Shown here one piece after another: positions 1 through 13,084 of a stretch of 64,000 nt of DNA; within the stretch, counting starts at the first letter, position 1, and every line of letters starts with the position of its first letter. The stretch is from assembly GCA_013399305.1 (NCBI GenBank), contig VXAI01000182.1, forward strand, positions 124,001 through 188,000, read 5' to 3'. The notes beneath the pieces are model-generated. The model was not told the DNA's origin. It did no database searches and saw nothing but the letters and a program-made list of their open reading frames with translations. A program made the translations under genes and the position numbers. The DNA comes from Rostratula benghalensis (Eukaryota; Chordata; Aves; Charadriiformes; Rostratulidae).

Positions 1-2812
1 GCCATGGTTTCAATATTTTTATCTTCACTGCAAGTCATTAAGAATGCATTGCTGTCTTCAGAGCGATTACACCTGAAAAAGAGGACCTTCTTGCTTATAG
101 AAGTCAGTGGTGTAGCACACACACATAAAAACAAGGGAACTGAGCAAATATTGCAGTCCAGAGAAAAGCTGGTAATCAAATGGGCAAATATTGACAACTC
201 TAAGCCAAGGATACATATTTCTTAAAGGGCCCATGAGTCAATATGCAATTTATTAAAGATTTATAATGTAGAAAAAATGTAGAGCATTCGGTGAACTTTT
301 CAAAGCAAGAATTTGAAGAAGGAAAACCACTGAAAAAATTATTCCAATTAGCAAAGCCATTTGCCAAGGAACAGAAAATGACTCAGAGAAAATGTCAGTG
401 GGTTCAGTTGTGAACTATCCTTTCTCTTTGGAGAAAGACAGCTCAACCTTCTGGAGCCTGATCTGGCTCACCCAGAGTGCGTGTCTTTGCTGAAACACAC
501 CTCTGAGATCCAACTGTTCCAAGAACAACTAGATTTTACTCTGGCAGTATTAAATTCAAGATATATGGTGAAGCACACACTGTTCTCGCCAGCCAGAGCC
601 AACTCTGGTCATATCCTTTTAAGAGTCTGGAATTAATTGCACAGTCTCTCCAGACACTTCATGATTTATCTGCTTGGGTGAAGGTTTGTTTATCCCATAA
701 GTTAAAATCTTCGAGTGAAAAATCCAAGCTGCCTCTTGGCTTGCAGAAGAGAGAAGGGAAGGAAACCTGGGTTGTGTGGAGAAGGCTACGTAATGCTAAG
801 CAGGTGGGAGCAGTGACTGCTTTAAGTGAGATGCTACTCTTTGACACAGCAGCACTGTCCTTGCTTGCAGCAACATAGGCTGTGGCCTGAGCTGGACCCT
901 CGTGTAAGGAGAAAATTTTCCTTTCAGTATAGGCAACCCCTTCTTATTTCTGCAGTCTCCTCAGTTGCTTCCTGGGTCTTGCACTACATTAATGTTTTCA
1001 CTTAGACAGGGAGGAGTACTCATGGCTGAGAGCTTTTTGCCAAAAGTTGTTGTGAGAGTCGTGGTGAAGACAGAATAAGAAGAAAAACATGCAAAATTGA
1101 AAGAGAATAAACCAGTTTTTCTCACATGACAGCAGGAAGCCGACCAGCTCTGGCTGCAGTGCAAGATATCGACAGTGCCTCCCTCTGTGGCATGGAAGGA
1201 AAACCCACATTTGTTCTGGAGCAGAGGAATCAGGAACACATGTGTACCTTTACACTGAGATGTATTTGCACCTTAAATCCAGATTTGTGCTTTTATTAAA
1301 ATGAAGGGTACTTTCATCTTGTTTTAAAGTACACTTTTGATCAGGTCTCCATTCTAGTGAGACCGGTAGCTGAGGCTGAGATGTAAGCCCTGTATGTCTG
1401 GGACGTTTGCATGTAGCTCTTTAAATACTGTTATATTTCTGGCTTTCTCACCTCTCTATTTATTTTTCCCTTTTCCCAGAATTTCAATTACTCAGCAGTT
1501 GAAGTAAAACAGTTTATTTAGCCATTAAACTTCCCATATGCATCTCACTTACTGCAGTTTTAAAATGCTAGTGTAAACCACTAATCAAAACAGCTATGCA
1601 TCACCTTCTGAACGGAAAAAAACCCCCCCAACATTTCAAATCACAGCTTCATACACTTTAAAACCTTCCTGCTGAATACCTTTCAAAAAGACTGTGTGGA
1701 GCTAAAGTGTCCTCCTTTTGGATCATGGCGAGGATACAGGCAGCTTTTCATGTACTGTTTAATCACAAGAAAGCTATGATGCAAAGCTTAAAGTCCCTCC
1801 TGATTAAAAAAAACCCAACCAAACAAAAAAAGATAAGTCTCTAGTGCTGTGAGTTCTCACGAGCATGAGCTCTGCAGGCAAGTGCCTGGTGCCAGAGAGG
1901 CCGAGCTCACGGCTTCTGCTGGCTCATGCGCTGTGTTGACTGAGCCCTCCTTCCTGGAGAGTGCACTCATCATGTTGAATCAACATCTCAGAGAGAAAAG
2001 AGGCCTCGGAGTTAAATAAGGTCCTGATGAACTGAATGCATTAAAAATGCAAGATCTGGAGCTTGAGTCTCAACTGGTGTTTCAAAAGGGAAGCAAATGT
2101 CACGACTCAGAATTTAGGAGGAAACAAGCAGACTTTTTTTTTTGCCAAGCAGGCCAATAGCTCTATCCTTACCCAGAACCTCACAGTTCACCGTCAGTGT
2201 ACAGTGTTTTGCAGCTAGTAAAGTAAGTGGCCACAAATATGTGATCTATTGTCGAAAGGACTGTAGGTTATATAGAGGAAAACCCCTCTTCTGGGAGAGA
2301 GGGGACAAAAGTTTCTAAGGGCTGTTTGCATATACAGTCCTCAAGAATATCTATAAAGCACAACTCAGAAATATCATATCATTGTTGGTTCCTCCAAATT
2401 TGACACACACAAAAAAAATAATAATCAAATCTGAAGACTCAGTCACAGTGAGATTCCTGGGGTTTTATTTTTGTGCAGAAATGGGGCTATCATCAAGCCC
2501 TAAATGGAATAAAGCACTGAGTGACTCACATCACATTATAACCAGATTCTCTGCCATCCTTATTCCAGCAGAGGGAAGGAGAACAGAGTTACAATCTGTG
2601 GCATGACTGCTATATTTCAGTGTGTACCAGATACGTACATCCTTTTCTGAATAATCCAATAGTGTCCACCCTCCAGAAAGGGAGCTGACAAGATGAATTG
2701 AGACTCTTTCTTGATGCAGCCTTTCTCCTGCCTGTTTTACTAAACAGCATGATTGTCAACTCTTAACAACATTCGCACATCTTCTTCTCCAATAGGCATC
2801 CAAGATGCTCAA
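1..2812. other. Unique non-coding DNA, no gene recognised
   Basis: All six frames are interrupted frequently; the open stretches are under 100 codons and resemble no family I know. Visible structure is limited to short A or T runs (for example near 1806 and 2139) and a small inverted repeat around 2284-2306, where a CCCCTCT arm faces AGAGGGG. There is no CpG-rich promoter-like patch and no recognisable transposon end. An intergenic or deep intronic location fits equally well. Confidence 0.6.
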
Positions 2813-3028
2813 AAAAAGAAACATAAAACATGTCACACCAAAGGAGAAAAAACCACAGCTGCATACCTCTTCTAGTTACAGTTAAACAATCAACTTCTTG
2901 TAGGCACCATCTTAACAAAGCAATCAGGAGGATGAAATTAGGAGATGAAGGAGAAAAAAAGGAGCCCATGTAAAAGGCTGCAGGATCTGAAGTTCACAGA
3001 TGAAGGGTAATTCCATTCTGTTCAGTAG
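2813..3028 (+). repeat. Local direct duplication, copy 1 (about 216 bp)
   Basis: This stretch recurs in the same orientation at 3926-4147. It starts in an A run followed by GAAACATAAAACATGTCACA and ends in TTCTGTTCAGTAG. By hand alignment the copies differ by about six substitutions and two small indels, roughly 97 percent identity. The flanks differ on both sides (GATGCTC upstream, ACTGCTGAAGG downstream), so the boundaries are sharp. The unit matches no repeat family I recognise and has no terminal inverted repeats. The 68-codon frame on the minus strand here is not credible as a gene. Confidence 0.93.
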
Positions 3029-3925
3029 ACTGCTGAAGGTGCCATTTCACAAAAGATTTGGTAAGAGACAAAAGGGCTGTTCCTGTCTTTAAATGTCCTG
3101 AGCAAACCTCCGATTGCACTAATTGAACTGGATCACCTGATTCCTTGCCAACACTCACTATGGTGGTAAGGGAATGGTACAAATTTAGAGGAGGTAAAAG
3201 CCACCTGAGGACTCCACATACGTGTCAAAAAGCCTGATTTGCACAATAATAGAACAGTGTCTGGATAATATTGGCACAAGGCTAACGGGTGAACACAGGA
3301 CAGAGCTGATGCTCAACCCACACCAGGATCCTAGGCAGCAAAGCCTCCCCAGGGGAAAATACACCAGCCTTGTAGTGCAGATAACAAGTGACTGTGCTAG
3401 GCAGCCAACAAATTCAACTCTGCTCTGTAACGCTGCCAGAGTCACAGAAGCAAAGCTGAAATAATGCAGTGCATCCTTGGTAACACCTTAATCTAATTTG
3501 GCTGAAGCCTCCAGTGCATGGTGGTGTTCTGGGGCAGTTCAGGTTACTTGTGGCTTCACCAGTCACTCCTTACCTTACAACGTTTTAGCTTAAGCGTAGC
3601 TTCATTTCTGCCTTTGCTAGGTATGTGTTGTTCGGTTTGGTGTTTTAACTTAAATATACTGTCATGAATACTGTAATGATACTGGAACTTGGTTTGGTCT
3701 CAGAGCAATATAACTAAACCCCAAAAATATTTTTCAGGCTTACGGCCAGACAGATGAAGTACAATGTAAACACGCTGAAACTAACTGTAACTAGCTGTCC
3801 TGGGAACTAGGAGTAAAATTTAGTGGCATCTATGCAGGGATTAATGAGGGCTAATTTACTTAAATTTGAATAACTGTACTTTTCCACAGAACGCATGACA
3901 GAAAAATTAATGTACCAATGAAAGG
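3029..3925. other. Single-copy spacer between the duplicated units
   Basis: These 897 bp separate the two copies of the 216-bp unit and are not themselves duplicated in the window. I see no gene or known transposon. Overlapping open frames of 80 to 86 codons on opposite strands near 3185-3464 have no recognisable content and are treated as chance. Confidence 0.6.
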
Positions 3926-4147
3926 AAAAAAGAAACATAAAACATGTCACACCAAAGGAGAAAAAAACACAGCTGCATTCCTCTTCTAGTTACAGTTAAA
4001 CATTCAACTTCTTGTAGGCACTACTTAACAAAGCAATCAGGAGGATGAAATTAGGAGATGAAGGAGAAAGAGAAAAAGAGGAGCCCATGTAAAAGGCAGC
4101 AGGATCTGAAATTCACAGATGAAGGGTAATTCCATTCTGTTCAGTAG
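3926..4147 (+). repeat. Local direct duplication, copy 2 (about 222 bp)
   Basis: This is the second copy of the unit at 2813-3028, in the same orientation and about 1.11 kb downstream. It is slightly longer because a purine tract is expanded (GAGAAAGAGAAAAAGAGGAG here, a plain A run in copy 1). Both copies begin in an A-rich tract, so microhomology may mark the 5' breakpoint. The 3' flank (GTTTATCAAAG) differs from that of copy 1. High identity suggests a fairly recent event. Whether this is a local duplication or two copies of an undescribed dispersed family cannot be told from the window alone. Confidence 0.93.
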
Positions 4148-6116
4148 GTTTATCAAAGCAATTTTTAATAAATTACTCCTTACAAAAAGACTGCAATTAA
4201 AAAATAAACAAGTGGAGAAATAACAATGTGGGAGGTATGTACATTTATTTCTGATCTAAGGTAAGCATTAGGTAAATGTTTAACAGTTTTAAGGAGGTTT
4301 AGGGGGATACCTAAGTTTGATAGGTCCTAACCTCTCTGATAAACTTGCAACAGGAACATTACAACATCCCATTGCTGGCACCTCTCAATTCAAAAGAAGC
4401 TCAGGGCCAAATAAATGATTGCAGTGACTTAGCCTTGACATTTTTCTTTTCATTTTACAATAATGACACATACGAATGTTTCCACTGTAACATTTAACTC
4501 AAGCAAAAAGCACATTTTAAATGTCTGATGTAGTTTTTTTTTAAGAAAGATATGACTTTTTTTTTTTTTTTTTTTTTTAATAGCAGCTCTTCCTGAGCAA
4601 ACACTTGCAGTCATGAAACAGAAATCAGGGAGAATGTCAGCAGTTCAGATTTGCAATGTGGGATCTCAGCTTCCCTTGTCACCTGCTCATTTGCAATTCC
4701 AGCACTGAGTCCTTATAAGGAGGTTGACATAAGCCTTGGCCTTCTTTCCTCTAGCCCAGTGTTGCACTATTATTGCTCCATTAACATTTGATCTATGCCT
4801 ATGTAAACAGAACACATTTACCACAGCATTAACAACAAATAAATAAATCTGTGGTCATGTGGGATGACCCCATGGCAGAGGAAAGGCATTGAGTCACCCC
4901 ATTGCATTGGGAATACGTGTCCTGGCCAACACCACGACACCTTGATTTGCAAACTAGCAGATCCCTAAATCTGTGCACATTGACAGCACTTGGGTTTGAA
5001 AGTATTTGTGAAAGACATTGTATAACAAACTGCCTGGGACTTGAGAGAGGTGATGCAGACAGAAAGACAGAAAAAGGCTGCACATCCAGGAGCTGCCGTG
5101 AATGTCAACTCACCTGTACAGGGATGTTCCCTCTCCTCTTTTTCCAGCCCTGCAGATCCAGGCATAAGCTGCCAGGCCTTAGCACACCTCTGGCCAGCCT
5201 TGAGATATTCAAAGTGTGTCTGATTTTATCACCACAAGTATTGTTTTGCTGGCGAGAGTTATCCCCACCTGGCATTCAGTGCCTTGGTAGATGCTCATAT
5301 GGTTCCTGCACTTTATGTTCTCCTGAGTAGGAATGCCACTTGCCCCCAGGATTCAGTTTCAAGCCCCATTTGTACTTCCAGAGTAGTCCAAAAAGATTAA
5401 ATGGTGCTGGTATGCTTTCTTCAGTGACTACCCTTGAGATCTCTGTTGCCAGTATTTGAATTTGAACTTCTCTGTAATCTGAGGATTTAAGTTAATGGCC
5501 CAAGTGATAAGTTACGCTCTCAAACTGTGACATGACTCCAGAGAAGCCATCTCTCCACTGTGGCTTTTTGTACCTCTGAGAATGACTCAGTAGATAGAGG
5601 CCACAAAATGACAGGCAAGAATCAAGGATAAATCTATGTAATAAGGCGTAATTGCCCTAAATCACTTGCCTGGAGTTACTAAAAGGGAGGAGAGAGCAAA
5701 CAGCAGTAAAATGAGTGATTTAGAGTCCACAGTTTTTCAGACGAGGGAAAAACTTAGCTAGAACTGGCAAGACTGTTAAAGTAGCTGCACGTTATCCCTG
5801 GCTCAGTTTTTATAAAGGCAGAACTCACTGTCAGCTCTGCTGGGCTCATCACGGCTCTACTGTTTCTCTTTAGAAGGTGTTGAGGTGAGGGAGGATGACA
5901 AAGAGTTGGAAACAGCAAAAGACAGTTTTCCGCAGCCGTTCAGGTATCCATTTCCTTTGAGTATGCACTGGGCAGAGAGACAGGTTGTTGTGTACCTGCA
6001 GTCACTTATTTAACCATCAGCTGGTTGGGAGAAAGGTTTGGGCTTCAGTTAAATATTGTTTCATAAATCAGGCTTTTGGTTGGAGAAGCACCCTGCAGAG
6101 GACTCTCAGATAATCC
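4148..6116. other. Unique non-coding DNA, no gene recognised
   Basis: The stretch is AT-rich and contains the poly(T) run at 4557-4578. A 142-codon plus-strand frame at 4902-5330 overlaps frames on the other strand and in another plus-strand frame. It has no recognisable motif, so I treat it as chance. No repeat family was recognised. Confidence 0.55.
4557..4578. repeat. Poly(T) run, 22 bases
   Basis: An uninterrupted T run, preceded at 4534-4542 by a shorter nine-base T run. It could be the remnant tail of a minus-strand retroposon, but no body of a known element is visible beside it. Confidence 0.9.
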
Positions 6117-6133
6117 TTTTTTTTTTTTTTTTT
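6117..6133. repeat. Poly(T) run, 17 bases
   Basis: An uninterrupted T run followed by ATTTTGC and another short T tract. No transposon body is recognisable on either side. Confidence 0.9.
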
Positions 6134-9100
6134 ATTTTGCTTTTTTCAGAAGGAAACGTCTACCGCTTATCTGGGAGGTGCTATTTGTTCTTTTTTAAAA
6201 AGTAATTTGTTTTTCTACATTTTTAAATTAAATAATTAAGCACACATCCATTATTAGAATTCAGTGGGATTGCCGACAGCCAGTTCCCTAGATGTCAAAT
6301 TCTCAGCCCTGTGCTAAGAAAGTGTGCAAGTGTGAGCATTTTAAGTAGTCGCAGCATGAGATTTAAATAAAGGATAAGACCTGTATTAGCCTGTTGCACA
6401 GAGGTAAAATTTCAGCAGATGACTTCTGCACTGAATTCATTAGCTGCTGTTCAGGATCTGTCATTCCTCATCAATCACATGGGATTTCTGTTTCATTCAG
6501 ACTCACACAGACCTTTCAAGATGGTTGTACAAAAGTACCTTCACTTTGCCAAAAAAAACCCCGGGCAAATAATTTTGTATTTACGAAATGTTTCTGCAAA
6601 CAAGATCAAACTTATCTTAATTCTTTTTTGTCTCCAAAAACCTGATATTATCAAAGGAAACCTGCATTCCTTTAATAAATTTCTTTAATAAATAAGGGTT
6701 CTTTATGTTCCGGTGGAGCCTTAGAACAATAATCAAGTATCATGACCTCCTTCATCTATTTTTTTAAATTTTCCTCCATTTTTTAAAATTCTGTCAGTAC
6801 ACTGGTGATGATGGGGCTAAACAAAATGCTTCTTTTTCAAATTCTGTGGGCCAAGGGTTAGGTGTGATGCTACAGCTGGACCCATCTAAGAGCTAGTGGC
6901 CACCAAAGAGGCTGCCCTGTGTCCCGACTGCTCCCTGCCCTCAGCTGCATGGTCCCAGCCTCCCTGGCACGCATGCTGAGTCTTGGCTGACCTCATGGTG
7001 AGCTACTTCATGCAGTTAAGCAGTGGAAAATTATCCTCCTTCTCAAAGAGAGCGATCAGTGTTCTGCCAGTTTATGTCCCTAATTAATGTCCTAAATTTA
7101 TATCCTTTTACAAGTGCAAAAGAAAGGGTGAAGTGTGCATAAGGGATTGGAAGTGCTCTTTCAAGAGCAGCTGGAAATTATATTGGCTTAACTGCAATTT
7201 TAAATCTCCTTTAACATTCAATATTAATAACAATAATAAATATTAAAGGTTTTAAATTTTCATCTCATCCAGAAGCTCTAGACCCAGGGCAACCAAAATT
7301 CCCAAATGGTTCCTTGTCCAAATATTTGGTCATGTCCACATCTTCTGGGTGACACGCAATAGACAAGCTCAGATGAATTAATCACTCCTATATTAATCAT
7401 CATACCCAGTGCAGTCCACTCAGCTTGCTTAAACAGATCAAACACAAAAACAAGGGTTGTCCCTCCTACAAAGAGTTTAGGAGACAAAGGCATCACATCC
7501 TATCAGTTGTGGCTTATAAATAGAGAGGAGGGAAATCAGACATAGAAGGGACAATAAGGAAGGCAGAGAAATGAATTTTGATGCTGGTATCCTATGGAAA
7601 AGCTGCCTGAAAAAAAAATGGGACAAAAAAAAAAAAGGGGGTTGTATGCAAATCAATGATAAGTTTTTAGAGCCATTTTCACAGCCAATATTGTCTTCAA
7701 CCTACAGAGCCCTGCTGGCTCCACCAGGATAGCTTTTGATGTAAGGCAGAACACTGATGTATACTCATAAATGAGTAGAAATACAAGCATATACATTTCT
7801 CTGCACTCTGCAGAAGTGCAAGAACGCTCAGGGAAGACCAATTAAATAGATCTTAATTTAGAGACTACCTTCACCAGTCTGGAATGCAGCTTTAATTGTG
7901 GCAAGTAACAAAATTCAATTGAAATTTAATCAGCAGAATGAGCATTACTAACATTTGAGAGTTAATTAGGGTAATAATTACTGAAGAAACAGATTTGCTG
8001 CATCGAGGAGAAGTTGCTATGGTATTCCCATATATATTTGAGAAAGCAATTAAAAAATCCTCTGATGTAGACAGAATAGCCACAGATCAGTGGAAAGTTA
8101 AATGGGCGATGCACATGAATGTCAGGGCAATCCAGTGCCACCCCAGTTCAACTGTTTCATTCTTCCTAAGCTCTTTTTTCTTTTCAAATCAGTCCTGGGT
8201 GCTGATGAGGCTTCAGACACACACAGAGACCTGAGGGTGAAGGATGTGGTTATCCTCTGCTCATAGGTTGGTTGGAAGGGATGATTTTGACTGTCAGGGA
8301 GATGTCAGGATTTTGTATTTTGTAGAGAGAATAAAACATCTTTAAAAGGGAATGGCAGTGCCAAGGTCTGGTCTCACTCACTTGCGTAGGAGAAAGTTCA
8401 AAAGAGACTGTGGAGAACCTGAGTGACAGGCTGGATAACTCTTGTCACTTGTGCCATAAAAAATCTAGAGTTCATTTGTGACCAGAATAGGTTTCCATTG
8501 AAAACTAACAGCAGGCAATGATGATGAGATCTCTGAGACAAAGCTGACATCTAGGACAGGGTACAGAGAGACAAATCTGAAATTAGAGCGTGGGGAAAAA
8601 AATTTAATTCAAAGCCAGTAGCTGAATGGAACAGAATGGTTCTCCACAGACTGGGGAGAAGGGAGAGGAAAAGAGCAGGTACACCTCAGATGGACACAAC
8701 TCCAACAGAAAGTATGCAGTCTGTAAATAGAAGAGCACTGAGAAGCCAAGAAGGATTTAAATGGAGGAGGTTTAGCCAAGTAAATGCTACAATGATCTCT
8801 GTTTAAGAACCACGTTGCAGCCAGCTCGGGGTAGCCTTGGAACAGAGGGAGAGGAAGCCAAGTTTGTAGTGTTTGTTGTGTGCTGAAGATGGATGGAGAG
8901 GCTGGCAGGATCAAGGGCTTCTTATTTATATTTAGTTGCATCAAGACATAAGAGGCTAAGGGGTGTGACTATGCAATGGCAATGCCTAATGACAGTAGTA
9001 GTGATATTCCCCATGTGGACAGACCCCACACAAACACATCTTTTGCAGAGCTGGATCTGCTTTGCTTTCAACATAATCCTGGGGTCAGAAACCGGGACGT

Positions 9101-10758
9101 TATCCAGAAACTGTTAGAATCACGTATTCAGCTCAAATCTGCCTCTCCAAGTATCTCCATTCTGTGCCTAAAATTGCTGCAAGAGGAGTAAGCTGTAACA
9201 AAGCTTGTAATTACTCTTCCCTCCACCCTCACACCTCCTGGCTTCTACACCCAAAACAAGAGAGAAAGAACAGAGACTTTGGAAGAGGAAAGTGAGGGTG
9301 AGGTACATCTTTGCTTCTTAGGATATATTTTCTGTTCTGCCTGATGTTGTTGCGGTGACATCAGGGGAGAAAGGGTCTCCTCGCAGAAGGACTGTGACTC
9401 AAATTTCCTGTGCAGATTTTTTCAATGTATTTCAAGGTAAGTTTGTGCATGTAAAAATATTAGGGGAAAGTACTAATTGTAAGTCAGACAGAAGACCATT
9501 TCCTAGCACAGTGTCTCAGTGTCTATCTCTTAGGATTTTTCTCTAATGGCAATGAGCTACTGTAACCAATAGGCGCAGGTAATCAGGAGGAAAAGACAGA
9601 AATCACTTTCAAGAAGACCAGCCATCATATAATTGCAGCATGCACTCAAAAGGCTGAGAAGCTACTTACTCTCCCACTTCATTAATGAAATACTGCCCCG
9701 AACAACTTGAAAACGTTGATATTTGCAAATAATTGTAGTGAATACAAGATAACGAGTCCTTGCTAGGCATATATTGTGGAATATTTCAACAAACTCACTC
9801 TTTGCTGCAAGCATCAATTCACTCAACATAACATTTTGCTGTGTTTAAGGCTGAGAAGGTGGTACATGGTGTCCCACTTCCCCCTGCATGCAGGCGCGCA
9901 GCAGCCGTGGTGCAAGTCAGCAGCAGGGACCCGTGTGCGTTGAGGCGGGCAGCAGGCAGGATGGCAAAGGGAAAATCAGAGCCCACACCACATTCAGCCC
10001 GTGGATCATGGTCTGCAGAGATCTATGTGGTTAGCTTTTACATGCAATAAGAATCAAAAATGGGCGATGGAGTGAGCTCTAACCTGCATTTTTCAATGAT
10101 TTATTCTGGACAGTAGAGATCGTCAGGCGGGGATCCCAGTTTGTTTGAAAGCTGCTTCTAAAACATTGTAAGTGACCCACAGCAGACTCAGCTGTAGGAT
10201 GTGATATTCTGTGCTTATATAGCATAGCCTGATGGATGCATATTTGCAGCAAATAATTTTATTTTTATGTCCTTTAAACCATAACTAGAATAATAGCTAC
10301 TATACACGGTGGAGATGCAGAAATGCATAATGCAGTGCTCTTTCAGTGGCAGAAAATTGAGTGGAAAAAGGGTTTTGCCATCAGATTGCTTAGTAATGTG
10401 TGGAAGAACAGACTATATTTTAACAAAATGAAGAACTTATGTAAAATGATAGTGCTTTGTGTTTTCATCCTAAATGTGAAACAGAATGCGAGACCTTCAT
10501 GAAACTTTCATCAAGTTCCTTTTTTCAGGGCCTGTGTTCACAAACTCAAGTGACAGTTCAACCTTAAACTCTCTAAATCTTGCTTTCCTTTGTGTGAGTA
10601 AAAAATTTCAGTGGAAACACGTAATGAAAAATTCTTTTAATGACCCTGATAAAAATAGGGCACTTTGTTGTTGTTGTTTTAACCCCATATACAGAGTAAT
10701 TATTCCTATCTAGTTCCCTGAGTATTTAAGTGCTGACACTGTACAAATGATTTGCCAC
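6134..10758. other. Unique non-coding DNA with a small CpG-richer patch
   Basis: No gene is recognised. Short A runs occur near 7609-7636. A purine-rich stretch lies at about 8585-8760. A GC- and CpG-richer patch spans roughly 9880-9970 and reads through GCAGGCGCGCAGCAGCCGTG, but it is too short for a CpG island. A perfect donor-type splice motif (AAG then GTAAGT) sits at about 9433-9441 without a convincing partner. Frames are short and mutually overlapping. Confidence 0.55.
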
Positions 10759-10775
10759 AAAAAAAAAAAAAAAAA
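10759..10775. repeat. Poly(A) run, 17 bases
   Basis: An uninterrupted A run. A second run of 15 A lies about 130 bp downstream at 10903-10917. Neither is joined to a recognisable retroposon body. Confidence 0.9.
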
Positions 10776-10902
10776 GCTATAAAAGCCCCAAATCAAAGCA
10801 GATGGTAAAGCTGTCTGCAAAACAAATTATTTGTAAGACCAAGACAACAGTTGACAAATCCTGATCAGATAAATTACTCTTCCCCTAATAAACTAGGTCT
10901 TT

Positions 10903-10917
10903 AAAAAAAAAAAAAAA
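10903..10917. repeat. Poly(A) run, 15 bases
   Basis: An uninterrupted A run ending in CCCAGAG. It is the second of two A runs within about 130 bp. Confidence 0.9.
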
Positions 10918-13084
10918 CCCAGAGATTTAATTTTCCCATTTATCTACTGATTCATTGGTTTTCCCTCTTGGAAGATAAGAAAAGTCTCTCTTTCAGTGAT
11001 GTCTCATAATCTCTCAACTCAGTCCTGCGATGTGCCTGGCATCTCTTCGGGGGCCGGGGGAGAGGTGAGTATCCTGCAAACTCCCAGGGCAACAATATCC
11101 TCCTCAAGTCCCTCCTCGGCGGTGTCCCAGGGTCCCTCCCGGCTCTGGGAGCGCTATCATCCCATTTTAGCTTTACAACTTCACCACCTAGTGGAAGCAC
11201 AGGTACTTTCTTCCCCTGAATACATCTCAGCTCTAGAGGAATTTTATACTCGTGACAATAGGTGAGTGGCAGTTTTATGGGCAAGGATAAAATACAGGGA
11301 ATCATCGTGCGTAAATTTGCATTATTTATCTTAGTTTGCTAGGCTATGGTGGTTTGAGGAACTTGGTGGCAGTGTGCTGAAAAGTGGAAGAGAAACTCTG
11401 GGAAGAACGCAATGTCAGGGGGATAATACAAAAAGCCAATATGTGTAGAAACACAGAGCATGATAGTATCACTTGCTAATCCCAAATTTAAATCCCAGGT
11501 GGTGTTCCTAAATGAGAATCCCTAAATGCAGGAGCGGGGATCAGAAGACACTCTGGAAACTCTTGGTGGTCTTAGAATCAGGGCAAGTCTTCCCCTCCCC
11601 TCCTCTTTTCCCCTCCTCTTTTTGGTGGCAGGGTCCAGCATCAGCCAGATGCCAGCAGGGAAGCTTTTGCCCCCACTGGGCTTTGCTCTGCTCTTGGCTG
11701 TACCAAGAGCTATGGTGGAATCTTATGGAGTCCAAACCCAGAGCTCAGTGCAAACCCCATCACTCTGAACTTAGAGAGAGGGGAGGTGGGAGGATGTAAA
11801 AGAAGAGATGTTGTTGGATTTGATCCTTTCTTTAATCCTAAGTGTTTTGCATAGATTACTATAGCTAAACTAGGATGCATTTCTACACCGAACACCTTCT
11901 TCCGCTTGTTTCCCCCCTGGCTGCTTCAGGAAGGATGTAAAATTGTAATTTAACAGACACAAGCAAGTTCCTGTAGAACTGAATATACTTTTAAAAAAAC
12001 TTTTTAAATGAATACTTTAGGTTAAAATCATACATAGTTGTATAATTTCTTTCTGTTATGTCCTCACATACAGAATCTTTCCTCAGGTGTTTTCCAGTTT
12101 GGTTTTATTGTGTTTTTCTGATCACATTACACCTTATTGCTGTCTTTCTGATGGAATATTTTGGGACCCTGTTACTTCAAGATCTCCTCTGTAAGAAAGG
12201 AACAACAGCTGTATAAAGAAGCTTTGCACCTGCACTCTCATCAAAAAGTGGGGCTTTTTGTTGCTGTTTGGATTTTGTGTGTTTGCAATTTAAAACTGCT
12301 TGTAGCACTTTTTAAAAGTCTTCATCACCAACAGACGGAATGACTCTGCTTTAAGTGCTGATAAACTATCTGTAAATGTTTAGGGGGAAAGAACCAAAAT
12401 TGCTAGAGCGGGCTTTATCAATTCAAAGGCATCAGAGTTTAAAAGACACATTTCCTTAAGCAGAAATCGAACAACTGCTAAGGGCAACGCACTTGCTTCC
12501 TCTCTGTGAACTGAAGCCTGTGCAGCTGGATAACCGCTGCCACCCCTCTTTTGGGGCAGTGGCAAAGGACCACTCAGCTTTTCTCACACTCACAGGTGCT
12601 ACCTCGGCCCCCGGGGGAAAAAGTGGGACTCCCGGGGAAGAAAGATGAGCCCGGAGCTGAGGTGGAATTTGGCTAGATGGCAGCAGAGCCCCAGGCAGCA
12701 GCAGCAGTGGCTGCATGGCAAGCATCTTCCTGGGGAGACGGTTCCCAAGGGACGCACAAATCAGGTGCTAGATAGAGAAACGACAGGAAAACTGAACTGC
12801 TGAGATTTGCTCCATTTGGTTACAGGGACAACGAATTTGGCTTCTGTTCCAGTTCAACATAAATTCCCGGCTCTCACCAGGTTATTGCTGACAGCAAAGC
12901 TGGAGAAGTTGCACGGTAGCAAAGGAATGAAAACAAATGGAAAGTCTATTTTTATTGGAAATTATGTTTTACTTGCATATCTACAAGACAAATCCCATTT
13001 AAATTTTTCATGGCCCCTTATGGAAAAGCAGATTAATGGACTATATCCTTGGACTGACAAAACAGTCAGGCAAAACAGCCAAAC
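10918..13084. other. Non-coding DNA with GC-richer patches, no gene confirmed
   Basis: Two GC-richer patches stand out. One at about 11030-11160 has seven CpG sites and donor-like GTGAGT motifs at 11065 and 11262. The other at about 12590-12720 contains the 10-bp palindrome CCCCCGGGGG. A pyrimidine-rich acceptor-like motif ends at 10996. These could frame a non-coding exon, but the open frames here (up to 117 codons on minus) resemble nothing I know. The 5 bases at 13080-13084 (CAAAC) are the target-site duplication of the adjacent LTR. Confidence 0.5.
13080..13084. repeat. Target-site duplication, left copy (CAAAC)
   Basis: This five-base direct repeat abuts the first base of the solo LTR and is identical to 13666-13670. 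It supports a complete, unrearranged insertion. Confidence 0.85.

Noticed and set aside
4902..5330. 142-codon plus-strand frame
   Set aside because: Overlaps frames on both strands and has no recognisable motif.
8258..8290. CATAGGTTGGTTGGAAGGGA word resembling a reversed CR1 3' end
   Set aside because: The diagnostic CTTAAAGATCATCTAG block and terminal octamers are absent, so I do not call it CR1.
9415..9440. Possible 21-base microexon before the AAG/GTAAGT donor at 9433
   Set aside because: The upstream acceptor is poor and a 21-base exon cannot be defended from sequence alone.
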